Below, one piece after another: positions 16,994-27,149 of a stretch of 64,000 bases of DNA. Location: the NCBI GenBank assembly GCA_036268075.1, contig DATAUV010000075.1, positions 37,109-101,108 of the forward strand. The letters run 5' to 3'. The translations under genes and the position numbers were made by a program. Each line of letters opens with the position of its first letter. Position 1 is the first letter of the stretch. Below the pieces are notes generated by a model. The model searched no databases, was not told the origin of the DNA, and saw nothing but the letters and a program-made list of their open reading frames with translations. The DNA comes from DATARH01 sp036268075. GTDB taxonomy: Bacteria; Pseudomonadota; Alphaproteobacteria; ATCC43930; CGMCC-115725.

Positions 16994-17623
16994 CTAGTGT
17001 TGGTCGCGATCGCCACGCTCGCCGCGGTCACGGCCGCGGTCGCCGCGCATGTCGTGCCGATCGGAGTTGCCGCCGAGCCCGGGGTGCGACCCGGCCGAGG
17101 AGGCGCCGGTGCCGATGCTCGAACCCGAGCCGGCGCCCTTGCCGGTGCCGGCCGCGGAGCCGCCGGTGCCGAGCGCGCTGCTGGTCGTGCCCTTGCCAGC
17201 GCTCGACGCGCCGGTGCCGAGGGTCGAGGCCGAGCCCATGCCCTTGCCGGTGCCCGCGGCGGACCCGCCGGTGCCGATGGCGCTGCCGGTCGTGCCGTTG
17301 CCGGCGCTGGCGGCGCCGGTGCCGAGGGTGGAGGCGCTGCCGCTGCCCATGCCGCTGCCGGCCGCGGAGCCGCCGGTGCCGAGCGCGGTGCTGGCCGAGC
17401 CGTTGCCCGCGGTGGCGCCGCCGGTGCCGAGGGTCGAGGCGCTGCCGCTGCCCGCGCCGCCCGCCGAGGTGCCGCCGGTGCCCAGCGTGGTGCCGACCGA
17501 CCCGCCGCCCGCGGACGAGCCGCCTGCACCGATCGTTGAACTCGACTGCGCTTGTGCAAGTACTACGCTACCGGCGAGGAAAGTCGCGGCGAGCGCTGCT
17601 GTACGGAATTTCGCATAATTCAT
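16994..17623 (-). CDS. Exported Gly/Ser/Thr-rich repeat protein C, unknown function
   Basis: The 209-residue protein has a signal peptide cleaved near VVLAQAQ, then imperfect repeats of about 34 residues built from STLGTG-SAG-G and ALGTGGSAAGTGKG units (about residues 35-170), then a short Asp/Arg-rich tail (DRGRDRGERGDRD). There is no aromatic or cysteine content in the repeat region. It looks like a flexible secreted or surface polypeptide; function unknown. ATG at 17623 has AGGAG upstream and its transcript ends at the strong hairpin 16941-16981. Confidence 0.7.
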   Translation of the reverse strand: MNYAKFRTAALAATFLAGSVVLAQAQSSSTIGAGGSSAGGGSVGTTLGTGGTSAGGAGSGSASTLGTGGATAGNGSASTALGTGGSAAGSGMGSGSASTLGTGAASAGNGTTGSAIGTGGSAAGTGKGMGSASTLGTGASSAGKGTTSSALGTGGSAAGTGKGAGSGSSIGTGASSAGSHPGLGGNSDRHDMRGDRGRDRGERGDRDQH

Positions 17624-17936
17624 CGGGGTCGTCTCCTGGTGTTCCCGCCGGACGCGTATTTGTCTTCACCTTATGAAGATAAACACGCGCTAGCGTGGAA
17701 GTTTCTCTACAGGACGCTGTAGATCGGGCGTCTCCCCAAGCAACGATCCCGCGAACATTTCCGTTCCGCACTAAAGCAACGGCCCCGTTTCCAACGGGCC
17801 TCGCGCGGGGCCTTTCGCCCCGCCGACACGCAAGTGTTCTGCGGCTGAGCGCCCGACGGCGTCCACGTGGACAATTTTTTAGAATCGCCAGATCGGGCCT
17901 ATTGCGGCGGGCGCGCGCGGACCGGCTCTTCTATCT
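17624..17936. other. Intergenic region upstream of exported protein C gene
   Basis: No convincing gene is seen. Near protein C lie the inverted arms TCTTCA (17663-17668) and TGAAGA (17674-17679) in an AT-richer patch that could hold its promoter. A second hairpin with arms GGCCCCG and CGGGGCC lies around 17790-17820 and may end transcripts from the phosphoesterase gene to the right. Confidence 0.4.
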
Positions 17937-19337
17937 TCAGGTATTCCCGGACGGGGAAGGGCTGCTGACCGACGGAGGTGTCGTCGCGTTGAGCGCGATC
18001 GGCAGGTCGGGGTGGCGTTGGACGATGCGGTCGGCCAGCAGGTGAAAGGCCTGCGCGGTCGTTGCGTCGCCAAGGTCGGCGCCGGCGGCCGGCGGCACCG
18101 GCGCTGCCGCCGCGACGGAATTGAGCGCGCTCACTGTCGCAGCGGCCGGCGCCGGTCGCCGCAGCGTGGCACTTGGCTCGAACACCGCGGAAAGCGGGCT
18201 GAGCTGCGGCTGGCGCGCGGCCACCGCGGGGGAGTAATCGCGCCCAGGGGTGAAGCGTTCGGCGAGAAGTTGCAGGATCGAGGTGTGGTCGAGCGGCCGG
18301 CTGTGGGCCTTGCCGGACGCGACATGCGGCGAGACGACAAACGCCGGCACCCGCACGCCGGACGTTGCAAACGGGTAGCCGCCGCCCGATCCGGCGATCG
18401 GCAGCGGCGGGACATGGTCGAAGAACCCGCCATGTTCGTCATAGCTGACGATCAGCACGGTGTTCGCCCAGCGCGCCGGGTTGGCGATCAGGATGCCGTA
18501 GATGTCGGAGACGAGCGCCTGCCCCTTGGCGACGCCGGTCGGCGGATGATCGTCGTTCGGATCGTGATGCGGCCCGTTGGTGTATTCCGGCTCGATAAAG
18601 ATGACCTGAGGCATCGGCGCCGGGTCCATCCATTCCTCGCGGAACCGGTCGTAGAGACGAAATCGGCCACGCCCTCCCGTCAGCGAATAGGCCAGAGAGG
18701 TCGCGATCTCCGCCTCCCATGACGGCATCAGGCTGAAGAACGGAAACATGCCGCCGCTTTGATACGCGCACCACCGCACCCCGTTCTTCGTCAGCCAGTC
18801 GTAAACCAGGTCCTGCTGCGGAAGGACGTGGACGTCGTCGAGAACCCGGCTTTCGCCGCCCATCGCCATCAGGCGGTTCGCCTGCGTGCCGGTCGGCAGC
18901 GGCGCGAACCAGCGGTCGCAGATGACGAAATGCCGGGCGAAGAAATCGAAGATCGGAACCGATTCCGCGTCGTAATAGCCCATCACCCGCGACAGGTCGG
19001 CGGGAGGCGTCGGCGCGAACCGGGCATAACTCTCGACGAAGCCGCCCATCTGCGCGGGCGCCCCGCCGGCCGGGGTCTGGGCGATCTGCACCTGGATCGC
19101 GGTGTGGTCGTGGGTCGGGTCGTCGATCGCCTGGATTTCGGGGCCGAGGCGGTTCAGCGGGTAGACCTTGCCGCCATACTCGTTGGCGAGCGGATCGCTC
19201 CAGGTCGATCCGGGGCGCAACCCGTCGACGGGGAGGGGTGGCGCCGCGCCCGGCAGGCTCAGATAACCGCACATATGGTCGAACGAGCGGTTCTCCAACA
19301 TGACGACGACGATCGTGTCGATATCGGCAAGCGGCAT
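17937..19337 (-). CDS. Phospholipase C/acid phosphatase-type phosphoesterase
   Basis: The 466-residue protein starts ADIDTIVVVMLENRSFDHM, the nucleophile-region signature of the AcpA/phospholipase C phosphoesterase family, and has EPEYTNGPHHDPNDDHPP and VSYDEHGGFFDHVPP, the metal-binding Asp/His blocks. The last 110 residues are Ala/Pro-rich. No signal peptide precedes the domain, though most relatives are exported. ATG 19337 follows GGGAGG; longer in-frame starts have no family match. It follows the enolase-superfamily gene by 62 bp and may share its transcript. Confidence 0.85.
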   Translation of the reverse strand: MPLADIDTIVVVMLENRSFDHMCGYLSLPGAAPPLPVDGLRPGSTWSDPLANEYGGKVYPLNRLGPEIQAIDDPTHDHTAIQVQIAQTPAGGAPAQMGGFVESYARFAPTPPADLSRVMGYYDAESVPIFDFFARHFVICDRWFAPLPTGTQANRLMAMGGESRVLDDVHVLPQQDLVYDWLTKNGVRWCAYQSGGMFPFFSLMPSWEAEIATSLAYSLTGGRGRFRLYDRFREEWMDPAPMPQVIFIEPEYTNGPHHDPNDDHPPTGVAKGQALVSDIYGILIANPARWANTVLIVSYDEHGGFFDHVPPLPIAGSGGGYPFATSGVRVPAFVVSPHVASGKAHSRPLDHTSILQLLAERFTPGRDYSPAVAARQPQLSPLSAVFEPSATLRRPAPAAATVSALNSVAAAAPVPPAAGADLGDATTAQAFHLLADRIVQRHPDLPIALNATTPPSVSSPSPSGNT

Positions 19338-19399
19338 GATTTTCCTCCCACGGCGATGTTGGCGACGACCTGCCGACAAGCGCCGACCGGTCGTTCGGC

Positions 19400-20566
19400 C
19401 TATCGCGGCGGGTGCGCGCGGATCGCCTCTTCTACCGGCTCGCACCCCCAGCCGGGGCGGTCGGGGACGGCGAGGGTGCCGTTTTCGAAGACCGGCTCAT
19501 GGGTGAACAATTCCTTGTCCCAGGCGAGGCGGTCGACGTCGATCTCCAGGATGCGGAGGTTCGGCACCGCGGCGGCGAAGTGCAGGTTCATGAACGAGGC
19601 TAAGTGGCCGTAGAAATTATGCGGCGCGATGTTGACCTCGAACGCCTCGGCCGCGTTGGCGATCTTCATTCCCTGCCAGACGCCGTTCCACACCGCGTCG
19701 ACGATCGCGACATCCATCGACTGCGCGCGGAAATAGGGCAGGAACTCGCGAATGCCCAACAGCGTCTCGCACGAGCTGATCGGGTGCGGGCTGTGCGAGC
19801 GGATATGCGCCAGGGCCTCGGCGTTGTAGCTGTCGATCTCGACCCAGAACATGTCGTAGGGCGCGATCGCCCGCAGGATCTTCAGATACCCCTCGGTCTT
19901 GGCGTTGAAGTTGAGGTCGAGCAGCATGTCCATGTCGGGGCCGGCGCCGTCGCGGAACGCTTCGAGATGGGCGCAGAGGTTGCGCAGCACCTTCTTCTCG
20001 ACATTGAGCTCCGGATAAAACGGCCGCGCGAAGCCGGGGACCCAACCGGTCGCGGTGTTGCCCTCGTAGATAAAGGCATTGGTCTTGAGCGCCGTGAAGC
20101 CCTTCTCCCGCGCCTCGGCGCCGAGTGCCTTGACGCCATCCAGATTGGTGATCGCCGGCGGATAGAACTCCGGCCGGCTGATCCGCCAGGTGCCGCAATG
20201 CGACCAGTAGACCCTGACCCGATCCCGCATCTTGCCGCCGAGCAGCACATGACACGGCACGCCGAGCGCCTTGGCCTTGGCGTCGAGCAGCGCGTTCTCG
20301 ATCGCGCCGAGCCCCTCGGCGACGACGCCGCCCGCCGCCGGGCGGGTCGAGGCGTAGAGCTCGGCATGGATGCGCTCATGGTCGAACGGGCTCTGCCCCA
20401 CGACGCGCGGCGCGCATCGCTCGATCACCGCCGACACCCCGGGCGACCCGAACCCCTCGTCGAACTCGCTCCACCCGACGATGCCGTCGGTCGTCGTGAC
20501 CTTGAGGAAGTAGTAGTTGCGCCACCCCGCATCGGCGCGCAGGACGGTGAGGCCGGTGACGTTCAT
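19400..20566 (-). CDS. Mandelate racemase/muconate lactonizing enzyme (enolase superfamily) protein
   Basis: The 388-residue protein has the capping domain then a TIM barrel with the three metal ligands in LLDLNFN, FWVEIDSYN and SSCETLLG, a lysine in FTALKTNAF, and IAPHNFYGHL near the end with a likely catalytic His. The pattern fits acid-sugar dehydratases such as galactonate dehydratase-like members, but the substrate is not certain. ATG 20566 starts at MNVTGLTVLRA, as relatives do. It is separated from pckA by a family A repeat. Confidence 0.85.
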   Translation of the reverse strand: MNVTGLTVLRADAGWRNYYFLKVTTTDGIVGWSEFDEGFGSPGVSAVIERCAPRVVGQSPFDHERIHAELYASTRPAAGGVVAEGLGAIENALLDAKAKALGVPCHVLLGGKMRDRVRVYWSHCGTWRISRPEFYPPAITNLDGVKALGAEAREKGFTALKTNAFIYEGNTATGWVPGFARPFYPELNVEKKVLRNLCAHLEAFRDGAGPDMDMLLDLNFNAKTEGYLKILRAIAPYDMFWVEIDSYNAEALAHIRSHSPHPISSCETLLGIREFLPYFRAQSMDVAIVDAVWNGVWQGMKIANAAEAFEVNIAPHNFYGHLASFMNLHFAAAVPNLRILEIDVDRLAWDKELFTHEPVFENGTLAVPDRPGWGCEPVEEAIRAHPPR

Positions 20567-20576
20567 GGCGGGTCTC

Positions 20577-20642
20577 CAGGAGCGCGGGCGTCTCGCCCGC
20601 ACCTGTCGAAAAAGTGCGGGCGGGACGCCCGCGCTCCTTTAA
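20577..20642. repeat. Dispersed palindromic repeat family A, copy 2
   Basis: CAGGAGCGCGGGCGTCTCGC and, after 18 bases, GCGGGCGGGACGCCCGCGCT form a near-perfect inverted repeat ending CTCCTTTAAGG. It lies between the pckA stop and the enolase-superfamily start. Confidence 0.85.
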
Positions 20643-20646
20643 GGGC

Positions 20647-22257
<1,611 letters not shown>

Positions 22258-22422
22258 GGCCTTCCTCCGTTTTATCGGGCGCACCGCGCGTGATCGCACG
22301 GTGCTTTTCACGTTCGCGTTGGGCTGCAAAATAATGCGGCGATGGGGCTTTGGGCAAGCGGGGTGAACGAAGCTTGGGCTTCCGGCGTTAAATGTCGCAA
22401 TTAAACGCGATGACTTTGTTAT

Positions 22423-23154
22423 CTAAGGGGCTATCGCCCTCGCCTGGTCTACGAGCGCGATCAGTGCGGCGCGTGCCGTCACGGCGTCGTGAACAGGCTT
22501 GGCAAAATCGAGCCGGGCCGTCTCGGCGCCGCGGCGCAGATCGACCCCCTCGGGGTCGATCCCGGTGAGCCGCCAGCCGTCGCCGCCGCGTCCGAGCAAC
22601 CGTTCGGCGCAGAGGGCGACGGCGCCGCCATGATCCGCGTTCATGTGCTCGACGATCCCGCTTTCGGCCGCGGCGAGCGCGCCAAACTCGCCGGCAGTGC
22701 GCAGCGCGCCGCCGTCGATCCACTCGATCCGGCCGAACCCGGCAACCAGATGGCCCCGGCCGGCGGCGACGCGATAAAGGCGGAAATCGGCAAAGCCGGC
22801 ATAGCGCGCGGCCGAGGGGTGGCGCGCGACAAAGCGCGCGCGGGCGGCTTCGTCGTCCACGATCGTCGCCTTGCCGAGCAGCGACAGCCGCGGGCCGGCG
22901 AGCGGGTCGGCGTGGCCGGCGCTATCCTCGAACAACAGCGACACCCGGCCGTCGGCGCGGATGTTGGCGCTGTGCTGGGCCAGATCCGACAGCAGCATCA
23001 GCGGATTGCCGGCGAAATCGCAACCCGTCGCGACGAGCGAGGCGTAAGGGTGGCCGTCGAGGCTTGTCGCCAGCGCGGCCTGCCCGCGCCCCCGGATCAG
23101 CCGCCGCGCGAGCCGGGAGGGATCGTCCGCCGCGCCGCTGCCTAGAATCGTCAT
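22423..23154 (-). CDS. HugZ-like pyridoxamine-phosphate-oxidase-fold protein with DUF2470
   Basis: The 243-residue protein has an N-terminal split-barrel domain (GQAALATSLDGHPYASLV, then ADGRVSLLFED and GPRLSLLG) and a C-terminal DUF2470 domain beginning SGIVEHMNADH. This arrangement is that of HugZ/HutZ haem-utilisation proteins and related flavin/haem-binding proteins. A haem role is suggested by family only. ATG 23154 is chosen for family length; an ATG at 23193 is in frame. It is divergent from chvI. Confidence 0.82.
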   Translation of the reverse strand: MTILGSGAADDPSRLARRLIRGRGQAALATSLDGHPYASLVATGCDFAGNPLMLLSDLAQHSANIRADGRVSLLFEDSAGHADPLAGPRLSLLGKATIVDDEAARARFVARHPSAARYAGFADFRLYRVAAGRGHLVAGFGRIEWIDGGALRTAGEFGALAAAESGIVEHMNADHGGAVALCAERLLGRGGDGWRLTGIDPEGVDLRRGAETARLDFAKPVHDAVTARAALIALVDQARAIAP

Positions 23155-23263
23155 AACCAGGCCAATCCTTTGTGTTCGGCGGAAAGCGCCCATATCTAAC
23201 CGTCAAACGATCCTCGCGCCGCGATTCGTCGCGGCGATATGCGAGTGAAGGGGGACACCAGCC

Positions 23264-23962
23264 GTGAGCAATACGATCGCCCTCGTCGACGACGACCGCA
23301 ACATCCTGACTTCGGTCTCGATGGCGCTCGAGGCCGAGGGATTCGCGGTGCGCTGCTATGCCGATGGCGCCGAGGCGCTGCGTGGCGTCGCCGCCCATCC
23401 GGTCGACCTCGCCGTGCTCGACATCAAGATGCCGCGCATGGACGGCATGGAGCTGTTGGCGCAGCTTCGCCGCAGCAGCCCGATCCCCGTAATCTTCCTG
23501 ACCTCGAAGGACGACGAGGTCGACGAGCTGCTCGGCCTCAGGATGGGCGCCGACGACTATATCAAGAAGCCGTTCTCGCAACGCCTGTTGATCGAGCGCA
23601 TCCGCGCCCTCATCCGCCGCGAGGAACTGACCCGCGACCGCGACGAGACTCAGGCCGAGCCGGTCGCCGTGCGCGGCCAGCTCGTGCTCGACCCGGCGCG
23701 CCACCTTTGCACCTGGCAGGGCGATCAGGTCGAGTTGACCGTGACCGAGTTCCTGATCCTCAAATCCCTGGCGCAGCGCCCGGGCCACGTCAAAAACCGC
23801 GACCAGCTGATGGATGCGGCCTATGGCGAGCATATCTATGTCGACGACCGCACGATCGACAGCCACATCAAGCGCCTCCGCAAGAAATTCAAGTCGGTCG
23901 ACGGGGAGTTCGCCCAGATCGAAACCCTGTATGGCGTCGGTTACCGATACCGCGAGCGCTGA
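23264..23962 (+). CDS. chvI: ChvI-type response regulator
   Basis: The 232-residue OmpR/PhoB-class regulator has a receiver domain with LVDDDRN, phosphoacceptor Asp53 in LDIKMPRMDG, and FLTSKDD and YIKKPF, followed by a winged helix with RTIDSHIKRLRKKF and a final YGVGYRYRE. Position next to a ChvG-like kinase and hprK identifies it as ChvI, an envelope/acid-stress regulator in alphaproteobacteria. It starts at GTG. The chvG gene overlaps its last 32 bases. Confidence 0.92.
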   Translation: MSNTIALVDDDRNILTSVSMALEAEGFAVRCYADGAEALRGVAAHPVDLAVLDIKMPRMDGMELLAQLRRSSPIPVIFLTSKDDEVDELLGLRMGADDYIKKPFSQRLLIERIRALIRREELTRDRDETQAEPVAVRGQLVLDPARHLCTWQGDQVELTVTEFLILKSLAQRPGHVKNRDQLMDAAYGEHIYVDDRTIDSHIKRLRKKFKSVDGEFAQIETLYGVGYRYRER

Positions 23963-25649
23963 GGCGGCGGCGCTCCCGTCCTCGCCCGAGACCGAAGCAG
24001 CCGCTGTTTCGCCTCCGCGCGACGCGCGCCCGGCCGAGGCGCGTCCGGCGCCGCGGCGGCGGCGCATCTCGCCGCTGACCAAGCGGATCATCGCCGTCAA
24101 CCTTCTGCCCCTGGCGCTGCTCGCGGTCGGTTTTCTCTATCTCGGCAAGTTCGAGCAGAGCCTCATCGGCCAGCAGGTCGAATCGCTGACGACGCAGGGC
24201 GAGATTTTCGCGGCGGCGCTGGGCGAGGGGGCCGTTCTCGATTCGGCCGACGAGGGCGAGGTGCTGGTGCCGGGCCTCTCGCGCGACATGATGCGGCGGC
24301 TGGTCGAGCCGACCCATACGCGCGCCCAGCTTTTCGCGCTCGACGGCAAGGCGGTCGCCGACAGCCGGCTGCTGCGCGGCACCGGCGACGCGGTGCAGGT
24401 CACCGAATTGCCGCCGCTCGACACGACCGGGCCGCTCAGCCACCTCGCCGACCGGCTCTACGACTGGGTCGTCGAGCTGCTGCCGCGCGGCCGCCACTAC
24501 CCGATCCATCGCGAAAACATCGACGGTACCGCCGAGGACTATCCCGAGGTGATGCGCGCGCTGCACGGCACCACCGCCTCGTTCGTGCGCAGCGATCCGG
24601 CCAGCAACGGGCTGGTGATCAGCGCCGCCGTGCCGGTGCAGCGCTACAAGGAGGTGCTCGGCGCGGTCATGGTCTCGACCAGCAATGTCGAGATCGAGGA
24701 CGAGCTCCGCCTCGTCCGGCTCGAACTGTTGCGCATCTTCGCGGCGGCGGTGGTGGTGACGCTGCTGCTGTCGTTCTATCTTGCCGGCACGATCGTCCAT
24801 CCGATACGCCGCCTTGCCGAGGCGGCTCAGCGCTCGCGCGGCCGCGGGACCCAGGTCGACATTCCCGACTTTACCGGGCGCGGCGACGAGGTCGGCGACC
24901 TCTCCGGCTCATTGCGCGAGATGACCGACACGCTGTGGCAGCGGATGAGCGCGATCGAGAGTTTCGCCGCCGACGTCGCGCATGAGATCAAGAACCCGCT
25001 GTCGTCGCTGCGCAGCGCCGTCGAGACCGCGACCAAGATCGAGGACCCGGCCAAGCAGCGCCGGCTGATGGCGATCATCCTCGACGATGTCGAGCGGCTC
25101 GACCGGCTGATCACCGACATCTCCGACGCCTCGCGCCTCGACGCCGAGCTGAGCCGGCTCGAGGTCGCGCCGACCGATCTGGCCGAGATGCTGCGCGCGC
25201 TCGTCGACATCGAGGCCGAGACGCAGGAGGACGGCGCACCCCGGGTCACGCTCGACCTGGCCGGCGCGCGCGGGCGCCCGCTCACCGTGCTCGGCACCGA
25301 AAGCCGGCTGTCGCAGGTGTTCCTCAACGTCATCGCCAACGCGGTCTCGTTCAGCCCGCCGGGCGGCGAAATCCGGGTCCGGGCCGGGTCCGAGGGCCGC
25401 GCGGTGCTGGTGACGGTCGAGGATGGCGGGCCGGGCATTCCCGAGGACAAGCTCACCGCGATCTTCGACCGTTTCTACAGCGAGCGTCCCGCCGGCGAGA
25501 AATTCGGGACCCATTCCGGGCTCGGCCTGTCGATCTCGAAGCAGATCGTCGAGGCGCATCGCGGCCAGATCCGCGCCGAGAACCGCTATGACCCGAGCGG
25601 CGAGGTGTGCGGCGCGCGGTTCGTGATCCGCCTGCCGCTGGCGCGGTAG
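23931..25649 (+). CDS. chvG: ChvG-type sensor histidine kinase
   Basis: The 572-residue protein has a cytoplasmic N-terminal stretch of about 50 residues, one membrane helix (about 53-72), a periplasmic sensor domain of about 200 residues, a second helix (about 270-292), HAMP, the H-box VAHEIKNPLSS with His351, and an ATPase domain with NVIANAVSFSPPGG, DGGPGIP and GLGLSISKQ. It phosphorylates ChvI. In relatives the periplasmic protein ExoR controls it; no exoR is in this window. ATG 23931 lies inside chvI, so translation is coupled. Confidence 0.92.
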   Translation: MASVTDTASAEAAALPSSPETEAAAVSPPRDARPAEARPAPRRRRISPLTKRIIAVNLLPLALLAVGFLYLGKFEQSLIGQQVESLTTQGEIFAAALGEGAVLDSADEGEVLVPGLSRDMMRRLVEPTHTRAQLFALDGKAVADSRLLRGTGDAVQVTELPPLDTTGPLSHLADRLYDWVVELLPRGRHYPIHRENIDGTAEDYPEVMRALHGTTASFVRSDPASNGLVISAAVPVQRYKEVLGAVMVSTSNVEIEDELRLVRLELLRIFAAAVVVTLLLSFYLAGTIVHPIRRLAEAAQRSRGRGTQVDIPDFTGRGDEVGDLSGSLREMTDTLWQRMSAIESFAADVAHEIKNPLSSLRSAVETATKIEDPAKQRRLMAIILDDVERLDRLITDISDASRLDAELSRLEVAPTDLAEMLRALVDIEAETQEDGAPRVTLDLAGARGRPLTVLGTESRLSQVFLNVIANAVSFSPPGGEIRVRAGSEGRAVLVTVEDGGPGIPEDKLTAIFDRFYSERPAGEKFGTHSGLGLSISKQIVEAHRGQIRAENRYDPSGEVCGARFVIRLPLAR

Positions 25650-25654
25650 CGGCG

Positions 25655-26119
25655 ATGGACGCGCCAATCCTGATCCACGCCACGACCGTCGCGATCGACG
25701 GCAAGGCGGTGCTGCTGCGCGGCGCGTCGGGGGCCGGCAAGTCCGATCTCGGTCTGCGGTTGATTGACGCAGGCGCCATTCTCGTCGCCGACGATCAGAG
25801 CGAACTGCGGCGGGTCGGCCCCTCCATTCTGGTGCGGGCCCCGGACACGATCCTCGGGTTGCTCGAAGTCCGGGGCCTCGGGATCGTCCGGCTGGCGCCG
25901 CTCAGCGATGCGCCGCTGGGCCTGATCGCCGACCTGGTCCCACCGGATCAGGTAGAGCGGCATCCCCTCGCGCGCAACGAATCGATTTTGGGTGTCGATG
26001 TCCGGGCCGTCGCGATCGCGCCGTTCGAGGCTTCGGCGCCGGCCAAATTGCGGGCCGCCCTGCGCACCCCGCCCGATCCCGAGGCCGGCCCCGATGCCGG
26101 CCCCATTCGCCATGCATAG
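25655..26119 (+). CDS. hprK: HPr kinase/phosphorylase, short alphaproteobacterial form
   Basis: The 154-residue protein is the C-terminal kinase domain only, with the Walker A motif LRGASGAGKSDLGLR and the RGLGI-type motif (VRGLGIVRLAP) that in HprK mediates the reverse phosphorylase reaction. It should phosphorylate a serine of HPr (Ser74 here) and dephosphorylate it. Short HprK next to ChvGI is the alphaproteobacterial pattern. ATG 25655 starts 5 bp after the chvG stop. rapZ, often found after it, is missing here. Confidence 0.92.
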   Translation: MDAPILIHATTVAIDGKAVLLRGASGAGKSDLGLRLIDAGAILVADDQSELRRVGPSILVRAPDTILGLLEVRGLGIVRLAPLSDAPLGLIADLVPPDQVERHPLARNESILGVDVRAVAIAPFEASAPAKLRAALRTPPDPEAGPDAGPIRHA

Positions 26120-26278
26120 CACCGGAACCGCACCGGTTCGTCCGGCGTTGGCGCCCGCACCGGCAGTCCTATGCGGGCCGCGCCGGTGCGCCCCGCAAAT
26201 CAAGCGTAGTGACGAAACCGCGCGACAGCGGTATATGACGCGCCGGTTCCCCAGCTCCCGTCGGCATTCCCCGGTCCG

Positions 26279-26398
26279 ATGCGAGCGTTTAGTGGTCTCT
26301 GCTTGAGCGACCGCACCGACGAACACTTGACGGACATTTCGACCGGCTTTGCCGACGCCCCGATGGTGGGCCCGCGTCTGCGCGCGGAGCCGCGATGA
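26279..26398 (+). CDS. Possible 39-residue ORF coupled to the EIIA gene
   Basis: An ATG at 26279 opens a 39-codon frame (MRAFSGLCLSDRTDEH onward) whose TGA overlaps the ATG of the EIIA gene (ATGA). No homology is recognised and the ribosome site is weak, so it may be a chance frame. The overlap geometry is the only support. It lies in a 275-bp gap where related genomes often have rapZ. Confidence 0.25.
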   Translation: MRAFSGLCLSDRTDEHLTDISTGFADAPMVGPRLRAEPR

Positions 26399-26802
26399 TC
26401 GGTATCGTCCTGGTCACGCATGGGCGCCTGGCGATCGAGTTTGTCGCCGCGCTTGAGCATGTCGTCGGCGGCCAGAGCCAGATCGCCGCGATCTGCATCG
26501 GCCCCGACGACGACATGGAGCAGCGCCGCCAGGAAATCCTCAGCTCGATCCGTGAGGTCGATACCGGTGACGGCGCGGTCCTGTTGACCGACATGTTCGG
26601 CGGCACCCCGTCCAATCTCGCGATCTCGGTGATGGACCGGGCCAAGGTCGAGGTCGTCGCCGGGGTCAACCTGCCGATGCTGATCAAGCTCGCCAGCCTC
26701 CGCCAGACCGAGGCGCTCGACCGCGCCGTGCTCGGCGCGCAGGAGGCCGGGCGCAAATACATCAACGTCGCCTCGCAGCTTCTCCACGACGCCCGCAAAT
26801 GA
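26395..26802 (+). CDS. PTS EIIA component, mannose family
   Basis: The 135-residue protein starts MIGIVLVTHGRLA, with phosphorylatable His9, and has LLTDMFGGTPSNLA and NLPMLIKL, the EIIA-Man fold. In alphaproteobacteria this protein ends a phosphorelay EI-HPr-EIIA with no sugar permease and regulates other proteins. No EIIB, EIIC or EIID gene is nearby. The stop overlaps the ptsH start (ATGA). Confidence 0.92.
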   Translation: MIGIVLVTHGRLAIEFVAALEHVVGGQSQIAAICIGPDDDMEQRRQEILSSIREVDTGDGAVLLTDMFGGTPSNLAISVMDRAKVEVVAGVNLPMLIKLASLRQTEALDRAVLGAQEAGRKYINVASQLLHDARK

Positions 26803-27149
26803 GCGACGATGCCCAGGCCGGTGATGACCAGGCCGATGATGCCCAGGCCGATGATGCCCAGGCCGATGATGCCCGGGCCGGCTCGGTCCGGCGGCTGGCG
26901 GAAATCTGCAACCAGAAGGGGCTGCACGCCCGCGCGGCGGCGCGGTTCGTCAAGACGGCCTGTGAGTTCCACGCCGAGGTTCAGGTGCGCAAGAACGGCA
27001 CTTCGGTGTCCGGGCGGTCGATTATGGGGCTGATGATGCTGGCCGCGGCGTCGGGTACGGTCATCGAGATCACCGCGATCGGCAGCGATGCCGAGGCGGC
27101 CGTGGCGTCGCTCGCGCGCCTGATCGAATGCAAGTTCGATGAGGACTGA
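26799..27149 (+). CDS. ptsH: HPr phosphocarrier with an Asp/Ala/Gln-rich N-terminal extension
   Basis: The 116-residue protein has an extra 28 residues of DDAQA repeats and then a normal HPr: active-site His43 in KGLHARAAARF (His15 in standard numbering) and regulatory Ser74 in SGRSIMGLMM (Ser46). Both are shifted by exactly 28. It carries phosphate between EI and EIIA-Man and is the target of HprK. The acidic extension comes from a 15-bp tandem DNA repeat. Its end overlaps ptsI by 11 bp. Confidence 0.93.
   Translation: MSDDAQAGDDQADDAQADDAQADDARAGSVRRLAEICNQKGLHARAAARFVKTACEFHAEVQVRKNGTSVSGRSIMGLMMLAAASGTVIEITAIGSDAEAAVASLARLIECKFDED
26805..26879 (+). repeat. In-frame 15-bp tandem repeat in ptsH (5 units)
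   Basis: Five 15-bp units of the form GATGATGCCCAGGCC start at 26805, 26820, 26835, 26850 and 26865, each encoding DDAQA or a variant. Units 3 and 4 are identical; the others differ by a few bases. The repeat makes up most of the HPr extension. Confidence 0.9.

Noticed and set aside
17695..18045. Plus-strand frame of 116 codons in the gap before the phosphoesterase
   Set aside because: It overlaps the phosphoesterase 3' end in antisense and has no family similarity or convincing ribosome site.
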